Shown piece by piece: positions 41,170 through 49,391 of a DNA stretch of 64,000 nt. Below the pieces are notes generated by a model, which had not been told where the DNA came from, made no database searches, and was given only the letters and a program-made list of their open reading frames with translations. Position numbers and translations under genes: made by a program. This DNA is from JBFMAI01 sp040755725 (GTDB taxonomy: Bacteria; Planctomycetota; Phycisphaerae; UBA1845; Fen-1342), in contig JBFMAI010000009.1 of the NCBI GenBank assembly GCA_040755725.1, positions 1 through 64,000 on the forward strand. Reading direction: 5' to 3'. Every line of letters starts with the position of its first letter. The first letter of the stretch is position 1.

Positions 41170-42051
41170 TCACTTGTCACTTTGCACTTTGCGCCATTCT
41201 CTCTGTCCGCTCCCCGTGTCCCAGCGCCTCTTCGGTGAGTGCTTCTGCCGCCGTCCGATCATCCACCCGGCACCGACCAGCAGCGACGACAGGATGACGA
41301 TGGTGGCGCCGACCGGCAGATCCCAGTGGGCCGCGGCCAGGAACCCGACGAGGCTGGTCAGCCCGCCGAGCAGGATGGCCAGCCACAAGACGCGATCATG
41401 GCCGCGCGCCAGTTGAAAAGCCGCCAGGGCCGGGTTGGTAATCAGGCTGTATATCATCAATCCGCCGACGGTCTGGAAATTCACCGTCAGTGCGGCGCTG
41501 GTCAGGATGAGGAAGCCGGTCCACACCAAGCCGACTTGGACGCCCGCCGCTGCCGCGTGCAGCCGCGAGAACAGGATGGCCCGCAGCTCTTTGCGAAAAA
41601 CGAGTACAAAAAGGGCCAGACCGGCGGTGACGCCGGCCATGAGGGCCACGTCGGGCCAGCGGCAGAAGAGCAGGCTGCCCCACAGTAGGCTGCGGACTTC
41701 GTTATCGGACTTCCCCAGAACGCCGAACAGCCCGATCCCCAGGAAGGCCAGCCCCATCGACAACGAAAACAGCACGCCGATGATGACGTTCGTGTCCACT
41801 CGCACGTGTTGGCCTTCGAGCAGCCCCAGCAGCAGAGCGGTGCCCATCGCGGCCAGCAGCGCGGGCCACAGCATCAGCGAACCATCGAGGCCGGCCAGGT
41901 GCCCGAAGACGGCCCCGGCCAGGGCGGCGTGCGACACACATACCGCCAGAAACGGGATGCGCATGCCGACGATATAGACCCCCAGCAACGCCGACGAAGC
42001 CCCCGCCAGCACGCCCCCCACCATCACCGGCAGAAAGAACACCAGGTCCAT
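41170..42051 (-). CDS. Metal ABC transporter permease (ABC-3 family)
   Basis: A 293-aa membrane permease of the ZnuB/MntB family (ABC-3). It has eight or so hydrophobic segments, beginning FFLPVMVGGVLAGASSALLG and including the family region VSHAALAGAVFGHLAG and VGLVWTGFLILTSAALTVNFQTVGGLMIYSLI. Its ATG shares one base with the TGA of the ATPase gene (TGATG). Third gene of a ZnuABC-like operon; the presence of NikR and a NikR-type operator points to nickel as a cargo rather than zinc, but ABC-3 permeases do not reveal metal choice. The last codons run into a short tandem CACTTTG repeat (about 41168-41190). Confidence 0.88.
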   Translation of the reverse strand: MDLVFFLPVMVGGVLAGASSALLGVYIVGMRIPFLAVCVSHAALAGAVFGHLAGLDGSLMLWPALLAAMGTALLLGLLEGQHVRVDTNVIIGVLFSLSMGLAFLGIGLFGVLGKSDNEVRSLLWGSLLFCRWPDVALMAGVTAGLALFVLVFRKELRAILFSRLHAAAAGVQVGLVWTGFLILTSAALTVNFQTVGGLMIYSLITNPALAAFQLARGHDRVLWLAILLGGLTSLVGFLAAAHWDLPVGATIVILSSLLVGAGWMIGRRQKHSPKRRWDTGSGQREWRKVQSDK

Positions 42052-42944
42052 CAGACCCCCTCTGCGACCCACGGCCGGTCGTCGTCCTGGGCCTCCATCG
42101 CTCGACCCCGCGGCACGACGGCGTGCCGCCCGCCCTCGTGGACCGTCCGCAATCCCCGGCCATACCAGTCTCGGATGCGGGCATCGGTCAACACACTCTC
42201 CGGCGTCCCATCGCCCACGATTCGCCCTTGTTCCAGCAGCACCACCCTCCGACAACAGGGCGGCAAGACCTCCAATTCGTGACAGACCAGCGCCATCGTC
42301 GTCCGTGTGGTGGCCCCGCCCCTCTTTTCGTCTTGCGTTTTTCCTTCTTCAGTACCGCGCCGCGCCCCCAAGTGCTCCAGGATTCCGACGATTTGCTCCC
42401 GCCAACCGAGATCCAGGTGCGCGGTGGGTTCGTCGAGGACCAGCAGCCGCGGCTGCTGCACCATGGCCCGCGCGATCAGGGCCTTGCGTTGTTCGCCGCC
42501 CGACAGGACGCCATACGGTTCACGGCGCAGCGGCCCCAAACCCAGGCGCTCGATCCACTCATCCACCGCGTGCCAGTCGTCGCGGCGTAGCGAACGCAGC
42601 AGCCCCGCGCGACCGGTGCGGCCGATGGCCACGACCTCACGCAGCGTCAGCGGCATGTGCTCGGGCACCGGCTGCACCTGCGGCACATAGCCGATGTCCC
42701 GACGCAGGCGCGTCAGCGCGAGCGGTCCAAGCCGTTCGACCGGCCGCCCGAGCACTTGCACTTGCCCACTGGCAGGCTTGCGAAACCCCAGGCACGTGTT
42801 GAGCAGCGTCGTCTTCCCTGCCCCGTTGGGTCCCAGCACGGCGACGACCTCGCCCGGTGAGATCGTCAACTTGTCCACGTCGAGGATCGTCCGCCCGCCG
42901 GCCACCACCCGCAGTTGTTCAACGACGACGTCCGCCGTAATCAT
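42051..42944 (-). CDS. Metal ABC transporter ATPase (ZnuC-like)
   Basis: A 297-aa ABC ATPase: Walker A GPNGAGKTTLLN, Q-loop VPQVQPVPEHMPLTLREVV, signature VLSGGEQRKALIARAMVQQPR and Walker B LLVLDEPTAHLD, then the H-loop in MALVCHELEVLPP. The segment between Walker B and the H-loop carries an unusual charged insert (GARRGTEEGKTQDEKRGG). The ATG at 42944 overlaps the solute-binding gene stop as ATGA. It powers the permease at 41170-42051. Confidence 0.92.
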   Translation of the reverse strand: MITADVVVEQLRVVAGGRTILDVDKLTISPGEVVAVLGPNGAGKTTLLNTCLGFRKPASGQVQVLGRPVERLGPLALTRLRRDIGYVPQVQPVPEHMPLTLREVVAIGRTGRAGLLRSLRRDDWHAVDEWIERLGLGPLRREPYGVLSGGEQRKALIARAMVQQPRLLVLDEPTAHLDLGWREQIVGILEHLGARRGTEEGKTQDEKRGGATTRTTMALVCHELEVLPPCCRRVVLLEQGRIVGDGTPESVLTDARIRDWYGRGLRTVHEGGRHAVVPRGRAMEAQDDDRPWVAEGV

Positions 42945-43834
42945 CGTCCCACGCCGGCCACGAGCCGCTCGACATTGCCCCGCACCAGCGCGTCGAAGCC
43001 CGCGCCGCCGGACGCCTCTGCCGGGAAATTGTCCAACACCACCACCGGCACGCCCAACCTTTGTCCCAGGGCATCGGCCAGTTTGCGGCCTTCGGAGGTG
43101 TTGGCGATGACCGCCCGCGCCGGCGTGCCGTCGCGGATGGCCGCGCTGATCTCTTCGATGGACGCGGTGTCCGCTCCGGTGAAGGTGGCCATCACGTTCA
43201 GCCCCAGGAACCGGCAGAACGCGGCTTGGTGTCTGCTCGCTATGACCCCCGTCCCGCCGACTTGGGCGGCGACCATCCGGTCCTTGGTCCAGGCCGTCAA
43301 TTCGTCGAGCCGCCGCGAAATGGCCGCCAGACGGGCGTCGGCCGCGGCCCGCTCCAGCAGTCCGGCGGTGACCGCCGCCTCGGCCACTTGGCGGCAGGCG
43401 GCAAGGTAGCTCGGCGGCTCGCACAAGCCGCCGGGGATGGTGACGGCCGCGATACGCGGGCCTGTTGCGGCGTCCGTCCCCAACCGCTGGTCCAGGTCCG
43501 CCTGGAAATCGAACCGCAGCACCAGTCGGCTGGCCCGCAGGGCGGTGATCTGGCTGGGCCGCAGGTCGAAGTGCCCGGGACAGGCCCCCGGCGGCGCGAG
43601 GCGGACCACCGGGACCGCGGGGCCGACGACGTCGTGCAGAGCGGCTTCGAGGTACGTATTGGATACGGCGACCGTCGGCCCGGAGGCCCCCGCCGCCGAC
43701 CGGTCACAGCCGACTGCCGCGGACAGCAGGCCGGCCACCCCCAGCACCGCCAACCGGAACAAGCGGCGTGGTGTTGGGCGGCGTCGCGTTCGGCTGCCCG
43801 GCTGCGGTTTTCGCGGTTGACAAAGGCGTGTCAT
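42941..43834 (-). CDS. Metal ABC transporter solute-binding lipoprotein (ZnuA-like)
   Basis: A 297-aa ZnuA/TroA-type cluster A-I binding protein. The lipobox is LSAAVGC (Cys43) after an Arg-rich n-region. Metal ligands are likely His88 (CPGHFDLRPSQ, in place of the GDPHxxEP of zinc types) and His202 (ASRHQAAFCRFLGL). The ligand environment therefore differs from canonical zinc proteins. The operon order is binding protein-ATPase-permease with 4-bp and 1-bp overlaps. The ATG at 43834 lies 6 nt after a TAGAAT -10 box and inside the NikR-type palindrome, so it is probably translated without a leader and shut off by nickel. Metal identity is inferred. Confidence 0.85.
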   Translation of the reverse strand: MTRLCQPRKPQPGSRTRRRPTPRRLFRLAVLGVAGLLSAAVGCDRSAAGASGPTVAVSNTYLEAALHDVVGPAVPVVRLAPPGACPGHFDLRPSQITALRASRLVLRFDFQADLDQRLGTDAATGPRIAAVTIPGGLCEPPSYLAACRQVAEAAVTAGLLERAAADARLAAISRRLDELTAWTKDRMVAAQVGGTGVIASRHQAAFCRFLGLNVMATFTGADTASIEEISAAIRDGTPARAVIANTSEGRKLADALGQRLGVPVVVLDNFPAEASGGAGFDALVRGNVERLVAGVGR

Positions 43835-43845
43835 TATTACATTCT
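43817..43845 (+). promoter_or_regulatory. Possible promoter of the methyltransferase gene
   Basis: TTGACA (43817-43822), 17-nt spacer, CATTCT (43840-43845). The -35 box is perfect and the -10 box is weak. Its downstream half is inside the NikR-type operator, so the methyltransferase could be co-repressed. Confidence 0.4.
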
Positions 43846-43860
43846 ATCCGTTCGTAATAC
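43834..43860. promoter_or_regulatory. NikR-type operator
   Basis: TTATTAC (43834-43840), 13-nt spacer, GTAATAC (43854-43860). The right half matches and the left half differs by one base from the GTRTTAC-N13-GTAAYAC NikR palindrome known from deltaproteobacteria. It covers the -10 box and the start codon of the ZnuA-like gene. Confidence 0.65.
43841..43846 (-). promoter_or_regulatory. -10 box of the leaderless metal-ABC operon promoter
   Basis: TAGAAT ends 6 nt before the ATG at 43834, and no Shine-Dalgarno sequence precedes it. The -35 position at 17-nt spacing (43869-43864) reads TCGGTA. The -10 box is inside the NikR-type operator. Confidence 0.5.
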
Positions 43861-43906
43861 TCGTACCGACAGCATACCGCATCGGTGCTCTCTGGGGAAG
43901 GAAGGA

Positions 43907-44560
43907 ATGGCCGCGCCGGACCCGCGCATCGAGTTCTTCAATCACCACGCCCCCACCTGGGATACCTACGGCCCGCCGCACGCGCAGATTCTCGCCCGGC
44001 TCGACGCCCTGCGGCCCCGGCTGGACCTGCGACCGAGGCTGGACGTGCTGGAGGTGGGCTGCGGCACCGGGCAGGTTACCGCGTGGCTGGTGCGCTGCGT
44101 TCACCCGGGGCGGGTGACGGCGGTCGATTTCTCGCCCGCCATGCTGGAGCTGGCCCGGCAGCGCGGCGTGGCCGCGGAGTTCATCGGTGCCGACGTCTGC
44201 CGGGACGACCTGGGCCAGGCCCGTTTCGACGTGGTCCTCTGCCTGCACAGTTTTCCGCACTTCCGCGATCAGGCGGCCGCGCTGGAACGCTTCGCCCGCG
44301 CGCTGCGCGCCGCCGGCCGGCTCATCATTCTGCACCTGGACAACTGGCGGGCGATCAACGCCTTTCACGACCACGTCGGCGGCGCCGTGGCGGGTGACCA
44401 TCTCCCCGACCCCACCACGCTGACCCGCATGTTGCACCAGGTTCGATTGGACGTCGTGGAGCTGATCGACGAGCCCGACTTGTTCTGCCTGTCCGCCCGC
44501 CGGGCGGCGGTCACCACGCCCGGTCCGATGACTGGACCGCGCACGGCGGCAGGCTCCTGA
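43907..44560 (+). CDS. Class I SAM-dependent methyltransferase
   Basis: A 217-aa Rossmann-fold methyltransferase. SAM motif I is LEVGCGTGQVTAWLV, motif II VTAVDFSPAMLELARQRG, then FIGADVC and FDVVLCLHSFPHF. GGAAGGA is immediately upstream of the ATG at 43907. It is divergent from the metal-ABC operon and its promoter region overlaps the NikR-type operator. The substrate is unknown; the location suggests a link to metal metabolism but does not prove one. Its last 50 bp overlap the 3' end of dinG on the other strand. Confidence 0.85.
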   Translation: MAAPDPRIEFFNHHAPTWDTYGPPHAQILARLDALRPRLDLRPRLDVLEVGCGTGQVTAWLVRCVHPGRVTAVDFSPAMLELARQRGVAAEFIGADVCRDDLGQARFDVVLCLHSFPHFRDQAAALERFARALRAAGRLIILHLDNWRAINAFHDHVGGAVAGDHLPDPTTLTRMLHQVRLDVVELIDEPDLFCLSARRAAVTTPGPMTGPRTAAGS

Positions 44561-46460
44561 GAAAGCGGCGGCCGTAAGGTTTGCGCGCGACACGGGGGTC
44601 GAGCACAACGACGATCCCCTTGTCGCTCTGGCTGCGGATCAGTCGCCCGAACCCCTGACGGAACTTCAGCACCGCCTCCGGAAGCTGGTAATCGTTGAAC
44701 GGGTTGCCGCCCTGGCGGCGAATCTGCTCGATGCGCGCCTCGATCAGTGGCCGGTCGGGCACCGCGAACGGCAACCGCACGATCGTCACGTTCGACAGCG
44801 CCTCGCCGACCACATCCACGCCTTGCCAGAAGCTGTCGGTGCCGAAGAGGACGGCCCGTGTGGTGGCGCGGAACTTCTCCAGCATCTTGGAGCGCGACAG
44901 CGATTCGCCCTGCACCAGGACCGTGTAACCCTCGACGTCGAGTTCGTCGCGGACCCGCCGCGCCAGCCCGTTGAGCATCTTGTAGCTGGTGAGCAGCACG
45001 AAGGCCCGCCCCTCGGTTTGGCGCACGTAGTGGACGGTCGCCCGGGTGGCCGCCGCCACGAAGTCCTCGTAGTCCGTCGGGTCCGGCAACCCGGTCTCGA
45101 CGTGCAGCGTCACTTGGCGGGCGAAGTCGAAGGGCGAGCCGAGCCGCAACGTCTCGGCCTCCGGCACCCCCAGCCGACCGAGCAGGTACGTGAAGCTGCC
45201 GTCCTCGTCGGCGGCCAGCGTGGCACTGGTCAGGACGGCGGCCTGCACCCGCGCGAACAGCATCTCCCGCAGGAAGCCCGCCACGTCCAACGGCGCCGCG
45301 CACAGCGACACGCGCTGCGGCTCGGCGCCCTCGATCCAGTACACGTGGTCGGCGTACTCCTGTCGCAGCAGTGCGTTCAACGACGTCGCCAGCTCCGTCG
45401 CCCGGTCCAGGTACGCCCCGAGCTCGTAGCGGTCCTCCTCCCGCGGCAGTTCCTTCTTCAGCGGCTCCACGGCCCGCGCGAGCGCTTCCAACGCCGGCGA
45501 GAGGCTGTTGCCCACCGCCGGCGGTGCGACCAGCCGGCCGTTGGACCGCCCGCGCGTCTGATGCCAGTGCAACAAGTCGTGGAAGAACTGCGTGCCGGCG
45601 GCCTGGGCCGTCACCACCCGCTGCCGCTGGTCGTCGCTGCCGAGCGCGGCCAGAAAGCCCTTGCCCGTCCGCTCGTTGAAGAGCCCGGCCAGCAGGTGCT
45701 GCACGTGGCGGTTCGAGATGCTCACGCCGATCTGGCCCGTCGCCACCTGGTCCAGCGTGTGCGCCTCATCGACGATCACCACGTCGTAGTCGGGCAGAAC
45801 GCTGGCGCTCTGTCGCCGCAGCAGCAGGTCCGCCACCAGCAGGGCGTGGTTGACGACGAGCAGATCGGCCGCCTCGGCCCGCCGCCGCGCCCGCTGGTAG
45901 AAGCACTCGAGGTACGTCGGGCACCGCCGGCCGAGGCAGTTGTTGTGCTCGCTGCGGACCTTCTCCCACACGTCCAGGGGCGGGGGTTCGGGCAGGTCGC
46001 TCAGCGACCCGTCGACGGTGTCGTACGCCCAGGCCTCGATCTCGCGCAGCGCGTTGCGCTGAAACATGTTCGGCAGCAGTGTGCGGGCGCGCTGGCTCGC
46101 CCCCTTCAGCCGACGCAGGCTGAGGTAGTTGTGTCGGCCCTTGACAAGCTCGGCCTTGAAGGGCAGCTCAAGTGCCCGTTGGAGGAAGGGGATGTCCTTG
46201 CCAATGAGCTGTTCCTGCAAGGCAATCGTGTGCGTGCTAACGACGACCCGCCGCTTGTGCTGCACGATTTGGGCGATGGCGGGCAGGAGATACGCGAATG
46301 TCTTGCCGACGCCGGTCCCCGCCTCGACCGCCAGCCGTTGCCCGTTATCCAGGGCTTGATCGACGGCGGCGGCCATCTCACGCTGCTGCGGCCGCGTCTC
46401 AAACCCCGGCAGGTGCCGCGCAATGACGCCGTCTTCCGCCAGCCAGTCCGCGACGAGCAC
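44511..46460 (-). CDS. dinG: DinG-type ATP-dependent helicase
   Basis: A 649-aa XPD/DinG-family 5'-3' DNA helicase. Motif I is VEAGTGVGKTFAYLLPA. The iron-sulfur-type cysteine cluster is in NNCLGRRCPTYLECFYQRARR, followed by DLLVVNHALLVADLLLR and DEAH (VIVDEAHTLD). C-terminal motifs are TSYKMLNGLARRVRDEL, GTDSFWQGVDVVG, VTIVRLPFAVPDRP and QGFGRLIRSQSDKG. It acts on damaged or stalled DNA (R-loops, G-quadruplexes) in relatives. The start is GTG with AGGAGG 5 nt upstream. It converges on the methyltransferase gene and overlaps it by 50 bp. Confidence 0.9.
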   Translation of the reverse strand: MLVADWLAEDGVIARHLPGFETRPQQREMAAAVDQALDNGQRLAVEAGTGVGKTFAYLLPAIAQIVQHKRRVVVSTHTIALQEQLIGKDIPFLQRALELPFKAELVKGRHNYLSLRRLKGASQRARTLLPNMFQRNALREIEAWAYDTVDGSLSDLPEPPPLDVWEKVRSEHNNCLGRRCPTYLECFYQRARRRAEAADLLVVNHALLVADLLLRRQSASVLPDYDVVIVDEAHTLDQVATGQIGVSISNRHVQHLLAGLFNERTGKGFLAALGSDDQRQRVVTAQAAGTQFFHDLLHWHQTRGRSNGRLVAPPAVGNSLSPALEALARAVEPLKKELPREEDRYELGAYLDRATELATSLNALLRQEYADHVYWIEGAEPQRVSLCAAPLDVAGFLREMLFARVQAAVLTSATLAADEDGSFTYLLGRLGVPEAETLRLGSPFDFARQVTLHVETGLPDPTDYEDFVAAATRATVHYVRQTEGRAFVLLTSYKMLNGLARRVRDELDVEGYTVLVQGESLSRSKMLEKFRATTRAVLFGTDSFWQGVDVVGEALSNVTIVRLPFAVPDRPLIEARIEQIRRQGGNPFNDYQLPEAVLKFRQGFGRLIRSQSDKGIVVVLDPRVARKPYGRRFLRSLPPCAVQSSDRAW

Positions 46461-46469
46461 CGCGACCTC

Positions 46470-46988
46470 CTACCCGCCCCCCAGGTCGCTGATGAAGTGC
46501 CACGTCAACAGCCCCGTCAGCCCCCCGGCCACCAGCACGACCACCGTGCCGAACGCCGTCACGAATGTCTCGCCGCTGACCCACCCCCCGCGCATCGTGG
46601 CCAGAATGTGCGGCCGGGCGAGCACGAGCAGGGCCAGCAGCACGGCCCCGCCGGTGATCGGAATCGAGATGGAGTGGGCGTAGCTGTAGATCCAGGCGCC
46701 GCGGCTGACGCGGGTTTCCAGCCCCTCTAGGCTGCGAATGTGGTGGCCGCGGACGAAGTACGCCGTCGCGGTGCTCCCGTCCGGCTGCCGCACCCGCTCC
46801 CGGTGACCGTTTGGTGCGTCGCCGCCGAGCGCGACGTACGCCAGCGTGTACGCGAGGTAGTTCAGCAGCCCGGCGGCGATCACCGCGATGCAGACCTGGT
46901 TGCGCCGCCGCCGCGCGGACCGCGCGGGCGTAGCGACCGGCTCCACGGGCAGGTCGGCCGCCAATACCGCCTCGTCCGGCAGCGACAC
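46470..46988 (-). CDS. Membrane protein of unknown function behind thiG
   Basis: A 172-aa protein with three strong hydrophobic segments: CIAVIAAGLLNYLAYTLAYV, SISIPITGGAVLLALLVLA, and FVTAFGTVVVLVAGGLTGLL. A polar loop between the first two (about 60 residues, containing AYFVRGHHIRSLEGLETR) probably faces the periplasm. No family recognised. The start is taken as GTG at 46988, 8 nt after the thiG stop, and no clear ribosome binding site is seen, so reinitiation after thiG is plausible. A thiamine link is only positional. Confidence 0.6.
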   Translation of the reverse strand: MSLPDEAVLAADLPVEPVATPARSARRRRNQVCIAVIAAGLLNYLAYTLAYVALGGDAPNGHRERVRQPDGSTATAYFVRGHHIRSLEGLETRVSRGAWIYSYAHSISIPITGGAVLLALLVLARPHILATMRGGWVSGETFVTAFGTVVVLVAGGLTGLLTWHFISDLGGG

Positions 46989-46995
46989 GCGCGGT

Positions 46996-47835
46996 CTAGG
47001 TGGCGGCGACGGGGGCAATGCGTCCCTCCATCGGCGACGACGCGGTGGCGTAGAGCTTCCGCGGGATACGGCCGGCCCGGTAGGCGAGATAGCCCGCGTC
47101 GATCGCGTGGGCCATGGCGCGGGCCATCGCCACCGGGTCGCGGGCGCTGGCGACGCCGGTATTGAGCAGCACGCCGTCGGCGCCCAGTTCCATCGCGATC
47201 GTGACGTCGGAAGCGGTCCCGACGCCGGCATCGACGATCACGGGGTACTCCGGGTCGCCGTCCTTGAGCTGCTCCAGGATGATGCGGATGTTGTTCGGGT
47301 TGAGCACGCCCTGGCCGCTGCCGATCGGCGAGCCCAGCGGCATTACGCTTGCGCAGCCCAGCGCTTTCAGCCGCTGGCACAGAATCGGGTCATCGTTCGC
47401 GTACGCCAGAACGATGAAGCCCTCTTTGAGCAGCACTTCGGCCGCCCGTATTGTCTCCACGGGGTCAGGCAGCAGCGTCTTCTTGTCGCCGAGCACTTCG
47501 AGCTTCACCCAGCGGGCGCCGGGGTTGTCCAACCCCTCCAGCAGCTCGCGGCCGAGCCGGGCGTTGCGGATCGCGTCCTCGGCCGAGAAACACCCAGCCG
47601 TGTTTGGCAGCACCGTATAGCGCTTCAAATCAAGGAAATCGAGCAGGCTGCGGCCCTGCTTGTCGTACAGCCGCTCGCGCCGCACCGCGACCGTCACGAC
47701 CTGGCAGCCGGAGGCGTCCAGGGCGGCCCGCATCAGCTCATAGTCCGGCTCGCCGTTTCGCAGGTACTTGCCCGTTCCCACGAACAGCCGCGAGCGAATG
47801 CTGAAATTCGCGATCTTGAGCGGCGGAATGTCCAT
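46996..47835 (-). CDS. thiG: Thiazole synthase
   Basis: Builds the thiazole ring of thiamine from deoxyxylulose phosphate, dehydroglycine and the ThiS thiocarboxylate (279 aa). Diagnostic: FSIRSRLFVGTGKY, VAVRR, VLPNTAGCFSAEDAIRNARL, WVKLEVLGDKKTLLPDPVET, MPLGSPIGSGQG, PVIVDAGVGTASDVTIAMELGADGVLLNTGVA. Its ATG shares a base with the thiS stop. The dehydroglycine source (ThiO or ThiH) is not in the window. Confidence 0.96.
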   Translation of the reverse strand: MDIPPLKIANFSIRSRLFVGTGKYLRNGEPDYELMRAALDASGCQVVTVAVRRERLYDKQGRSLLDFLDLKRYTVLPNTAGCFSAEDAIRNARLGRELLEGLDNPGARWVKLEVLGDKKTLLPDPVETIRAAEVLLKEGFIVLAYANDDPILCQRLKALGCASVMPLGSPIGSGQGVLNPNNIRIILEQLKDGDPEYPVIVDAGVGTASDVTIAMELGADGVLLNTGVASARDPVAMARAMAHAIDAGYLAYRAGRIPRKLYATASSPMEGRIAPVAAT

Positions 47836-48035
47836 CAGCCTCCTCCGACCAGGGTGACGATCTCGACGCGGTCACCGTCGCGCAGCGGCGTCTCGGCGTG
47901 AATCGCCCGGCGGACGAGCTGCCCGTTGAGTTCGACCGCGACGCGCTCCGGGACGAGTTGTAACACCCGCACCAGGTCCGCGACCGTCGCGCCGACGTCC
48001 AGCCGCTGCGTTTCTCCATTGACGACGATCTGCAT
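47835..48035 (-). CDS. thiS: Sulfur carrier protein ThiS
   Basis: A 66-aa ubiquitin-fold protein that carries the sulfur for thiazole synthesis as a C-terminal thiocarboxylate. It ends in the required Gly-Gly (TLVGGG). MQIVVNGETQRL and the VAVELNGQLVRRAIH region are typical. The ATG at 48035 lies about 12 nt after the predicted transcription start. Confidence 0.93.
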   Translation of the reverse strand: MQIVVNGETQRLDVGATVADLVRVLQLVPERVAVELNGQLVRRAIHAETPLRDGDRVEIVTLVGGG

Positions 48036-48053
48036 CTTCTGCACCGGGCGCGG

Positions 48054-48059
48054 ATTATA
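48054..48059 (-). promoter_or_regulatory. thiSG -10 box with a very short leader
   Basis: Perfect TATAAT on the minus strand, 18 nt before the thiS ATG. No clear -35 box. The leader of about 12 nt is far too short for a TPP riboswitch. Confidence 0.55.
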
Positions 48060-48131
48060 CCCGCTCTGCGGCCGCCGTGCCGAGAGACCGCGTGCCACCT
48101 GTCGGCGAGCCGGGCACGGGGCGTGGGGCCG

Positions 48132-49391
48132 TCACGCCTCCCCCTGCGCCGTCACGACGCGGTGCGGGTGGGTGTAGATCGTGGCGCGTTGCCCCCGGAC
48201 AAACCCGCACAGCGTGATGCCGGCCCGGGCGGCCAGTCGGATGGCCAGCGCGGACGGGGCCGAGACCGCCGCGATAACTTCGAGACCGGCGCGGGCGGCC
48301 TTGGCCACCAGCTCCAGGCTCACGCGTCCTGACAGCGCCACGGCCAATCCGGCAACGGGTCGGCTCCGCAGCAGGCATTGCCCGAGGGCTTTGTCCAGGG
48401 CGTTGTGCCGGCCGATGTCCTCCGCCAGCGCGACGATTTCGCCGGCGGGAGTGAAGACAGCCGCAGCGTGGGTCCCGCCGGTGCGCTGGAACAACCGTTG
48501 CCGCTGGGCCATCTGCTGCACGACGGCGCGGAGCGTCGAAGGCGACAGACGCAGCGTATCCCCGACCCGCTCGGAGACCGCCATGAGTTGCTCCACATTG
48601 CGCCGGCCGCACAGCCCGCACGCGCTGGTAACGATCAGTTGCCGCTGCGGTACCGTGGATTCAGGGGCATCGAGCCGCAGCGCCACGAGGTGCTCTGCCG
48701 GCTGGCAGCGGAGGTCGCGCACGTCGTCGCGCGTGCGAAGGAGCCCCTCGCCGAATGCGAACCCGACCGCCAGCGCCTCCAGCTCGGTCGGTGTACACAG
48801 GATAGCGTAGTTGCCGACCTCTTCGACCTGAATGGTCACCAGGGCCTCATCGGCCACGTCGCCCGGGTCGACCGCGGGTGCCGTCGCCGCCGCCGTATCA
48901 ATCCGCAGCGGTTCGACCCGGACCAGCCCCGGAAGCCGATCGCGTAATCGCTCCCGGTGGTCGGTCAGCAGGTTGCACACCATGCCCACCAGCTCGCGCG
49001 ACGGCAGCCGGGCTGCCAGCGCGACGTGCCAGTCCTCCGGTCGGGCGCCGGTGTCGAGGACGAGGTGGGCCCGCGCCCGCAGCTCGTCGGCATCCGGGCG
49101 AGTGCCCGCATGTCCGGGGGGGCCGTCAACGAAGATCACGATGTCGCCGCGTCCGGCCCGTGCTAGCGCGTTCGACTCCACGACGACGTGCTCGTGGCAC
49201 CCGAGGCAGCGGTCGATGAACGCGGCGGTTTCCTCAGCAGTGCGAAACAAGTTGGCCGGTTTGTCCGGGCGCCGCGGCCCGCAGCCCTGCTTGGCGTACA
49301 CGGCGTCCGGCAACACCTGGCACAACTGCTGGGCCAGGCGCGTCTTGCCGACCCCGCGGCCCGCCCCGCAGATGATCCATGTGAGCGTCAC
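48132..49391 (-). CDS. MobB-like P-loop domain fused to FdhD sulfurtransferase
   Basis: A 419-aa two-domain protein. Residues 1-170 form a P-loop NTPase (GAGRGVGKTRLAQQLC at 9-24; VVVESNALARAGRGDIVIFVDG) like MobB, the GTP-binding helper of molybdenum cofactor maturation. Residues about 185-419 are FdhD: CxxC in TSACGLCGR (Cys258/261 by this start), GGTHAAAVFTPAGEIVALAEDIGRHNALDK, SGRVSLELVAKAARAG and SAPSALAIRLAARAGITLCGF. FdhD passes sulfur from IscS to Mo/W-cofactor for formate dehydrogenase. The start is GTG at 49391, overlapping the upstream gene stop as GTGA. No formate dehydrogenase structural gene is in the window. Confidence 0.85.
   Translation of the reverse strand: MTLTWIICGAGRGVGKTRLAQQLCQVLPDAVYAKQGCGPRRPDKPANLFRTAEETAAFIDRCLGCHEHVVVESNALARAGRGDIVIFVDGPPGHAGTRPDADELRARAHLVLDTGARPEDWHVALAARLPSRELVGMVCNLLTDHRERLRDRLPGLVRVEPLRIDTAAATAPAVDPGDVADEALVTIQVEEVGNYAILCTPTELEALAVGFAFGEGLLRTRDDVRDLRCQPAEHLVALRLDAPESTVPQRQLIVTSACGLCGRRNVEQLMAVSERVGDTLRLSPSTLRAVVQQMAQRQRLFQRTGGTHAAAVFTPAGEIVALAEDIGRHNALDKALGQCLLRSRPVAGLAVALSGRVSLELVAKAARAGLEVIAAVSAPSALAIRLAARAGITLCGFVRGQRATIYTHPHRVVTAQGEA

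Noticed and set aside
44823..46730. 635-codon forward frame opposite dinG
   Set aside because: Antisense shadow of dinG and its upstream neighbour.
48036..48060. TPP riboswitch in front of thiS
   Set aside because: The predicted leader is about 12 nt, and no thi-box sequence is present in 48036-48130.
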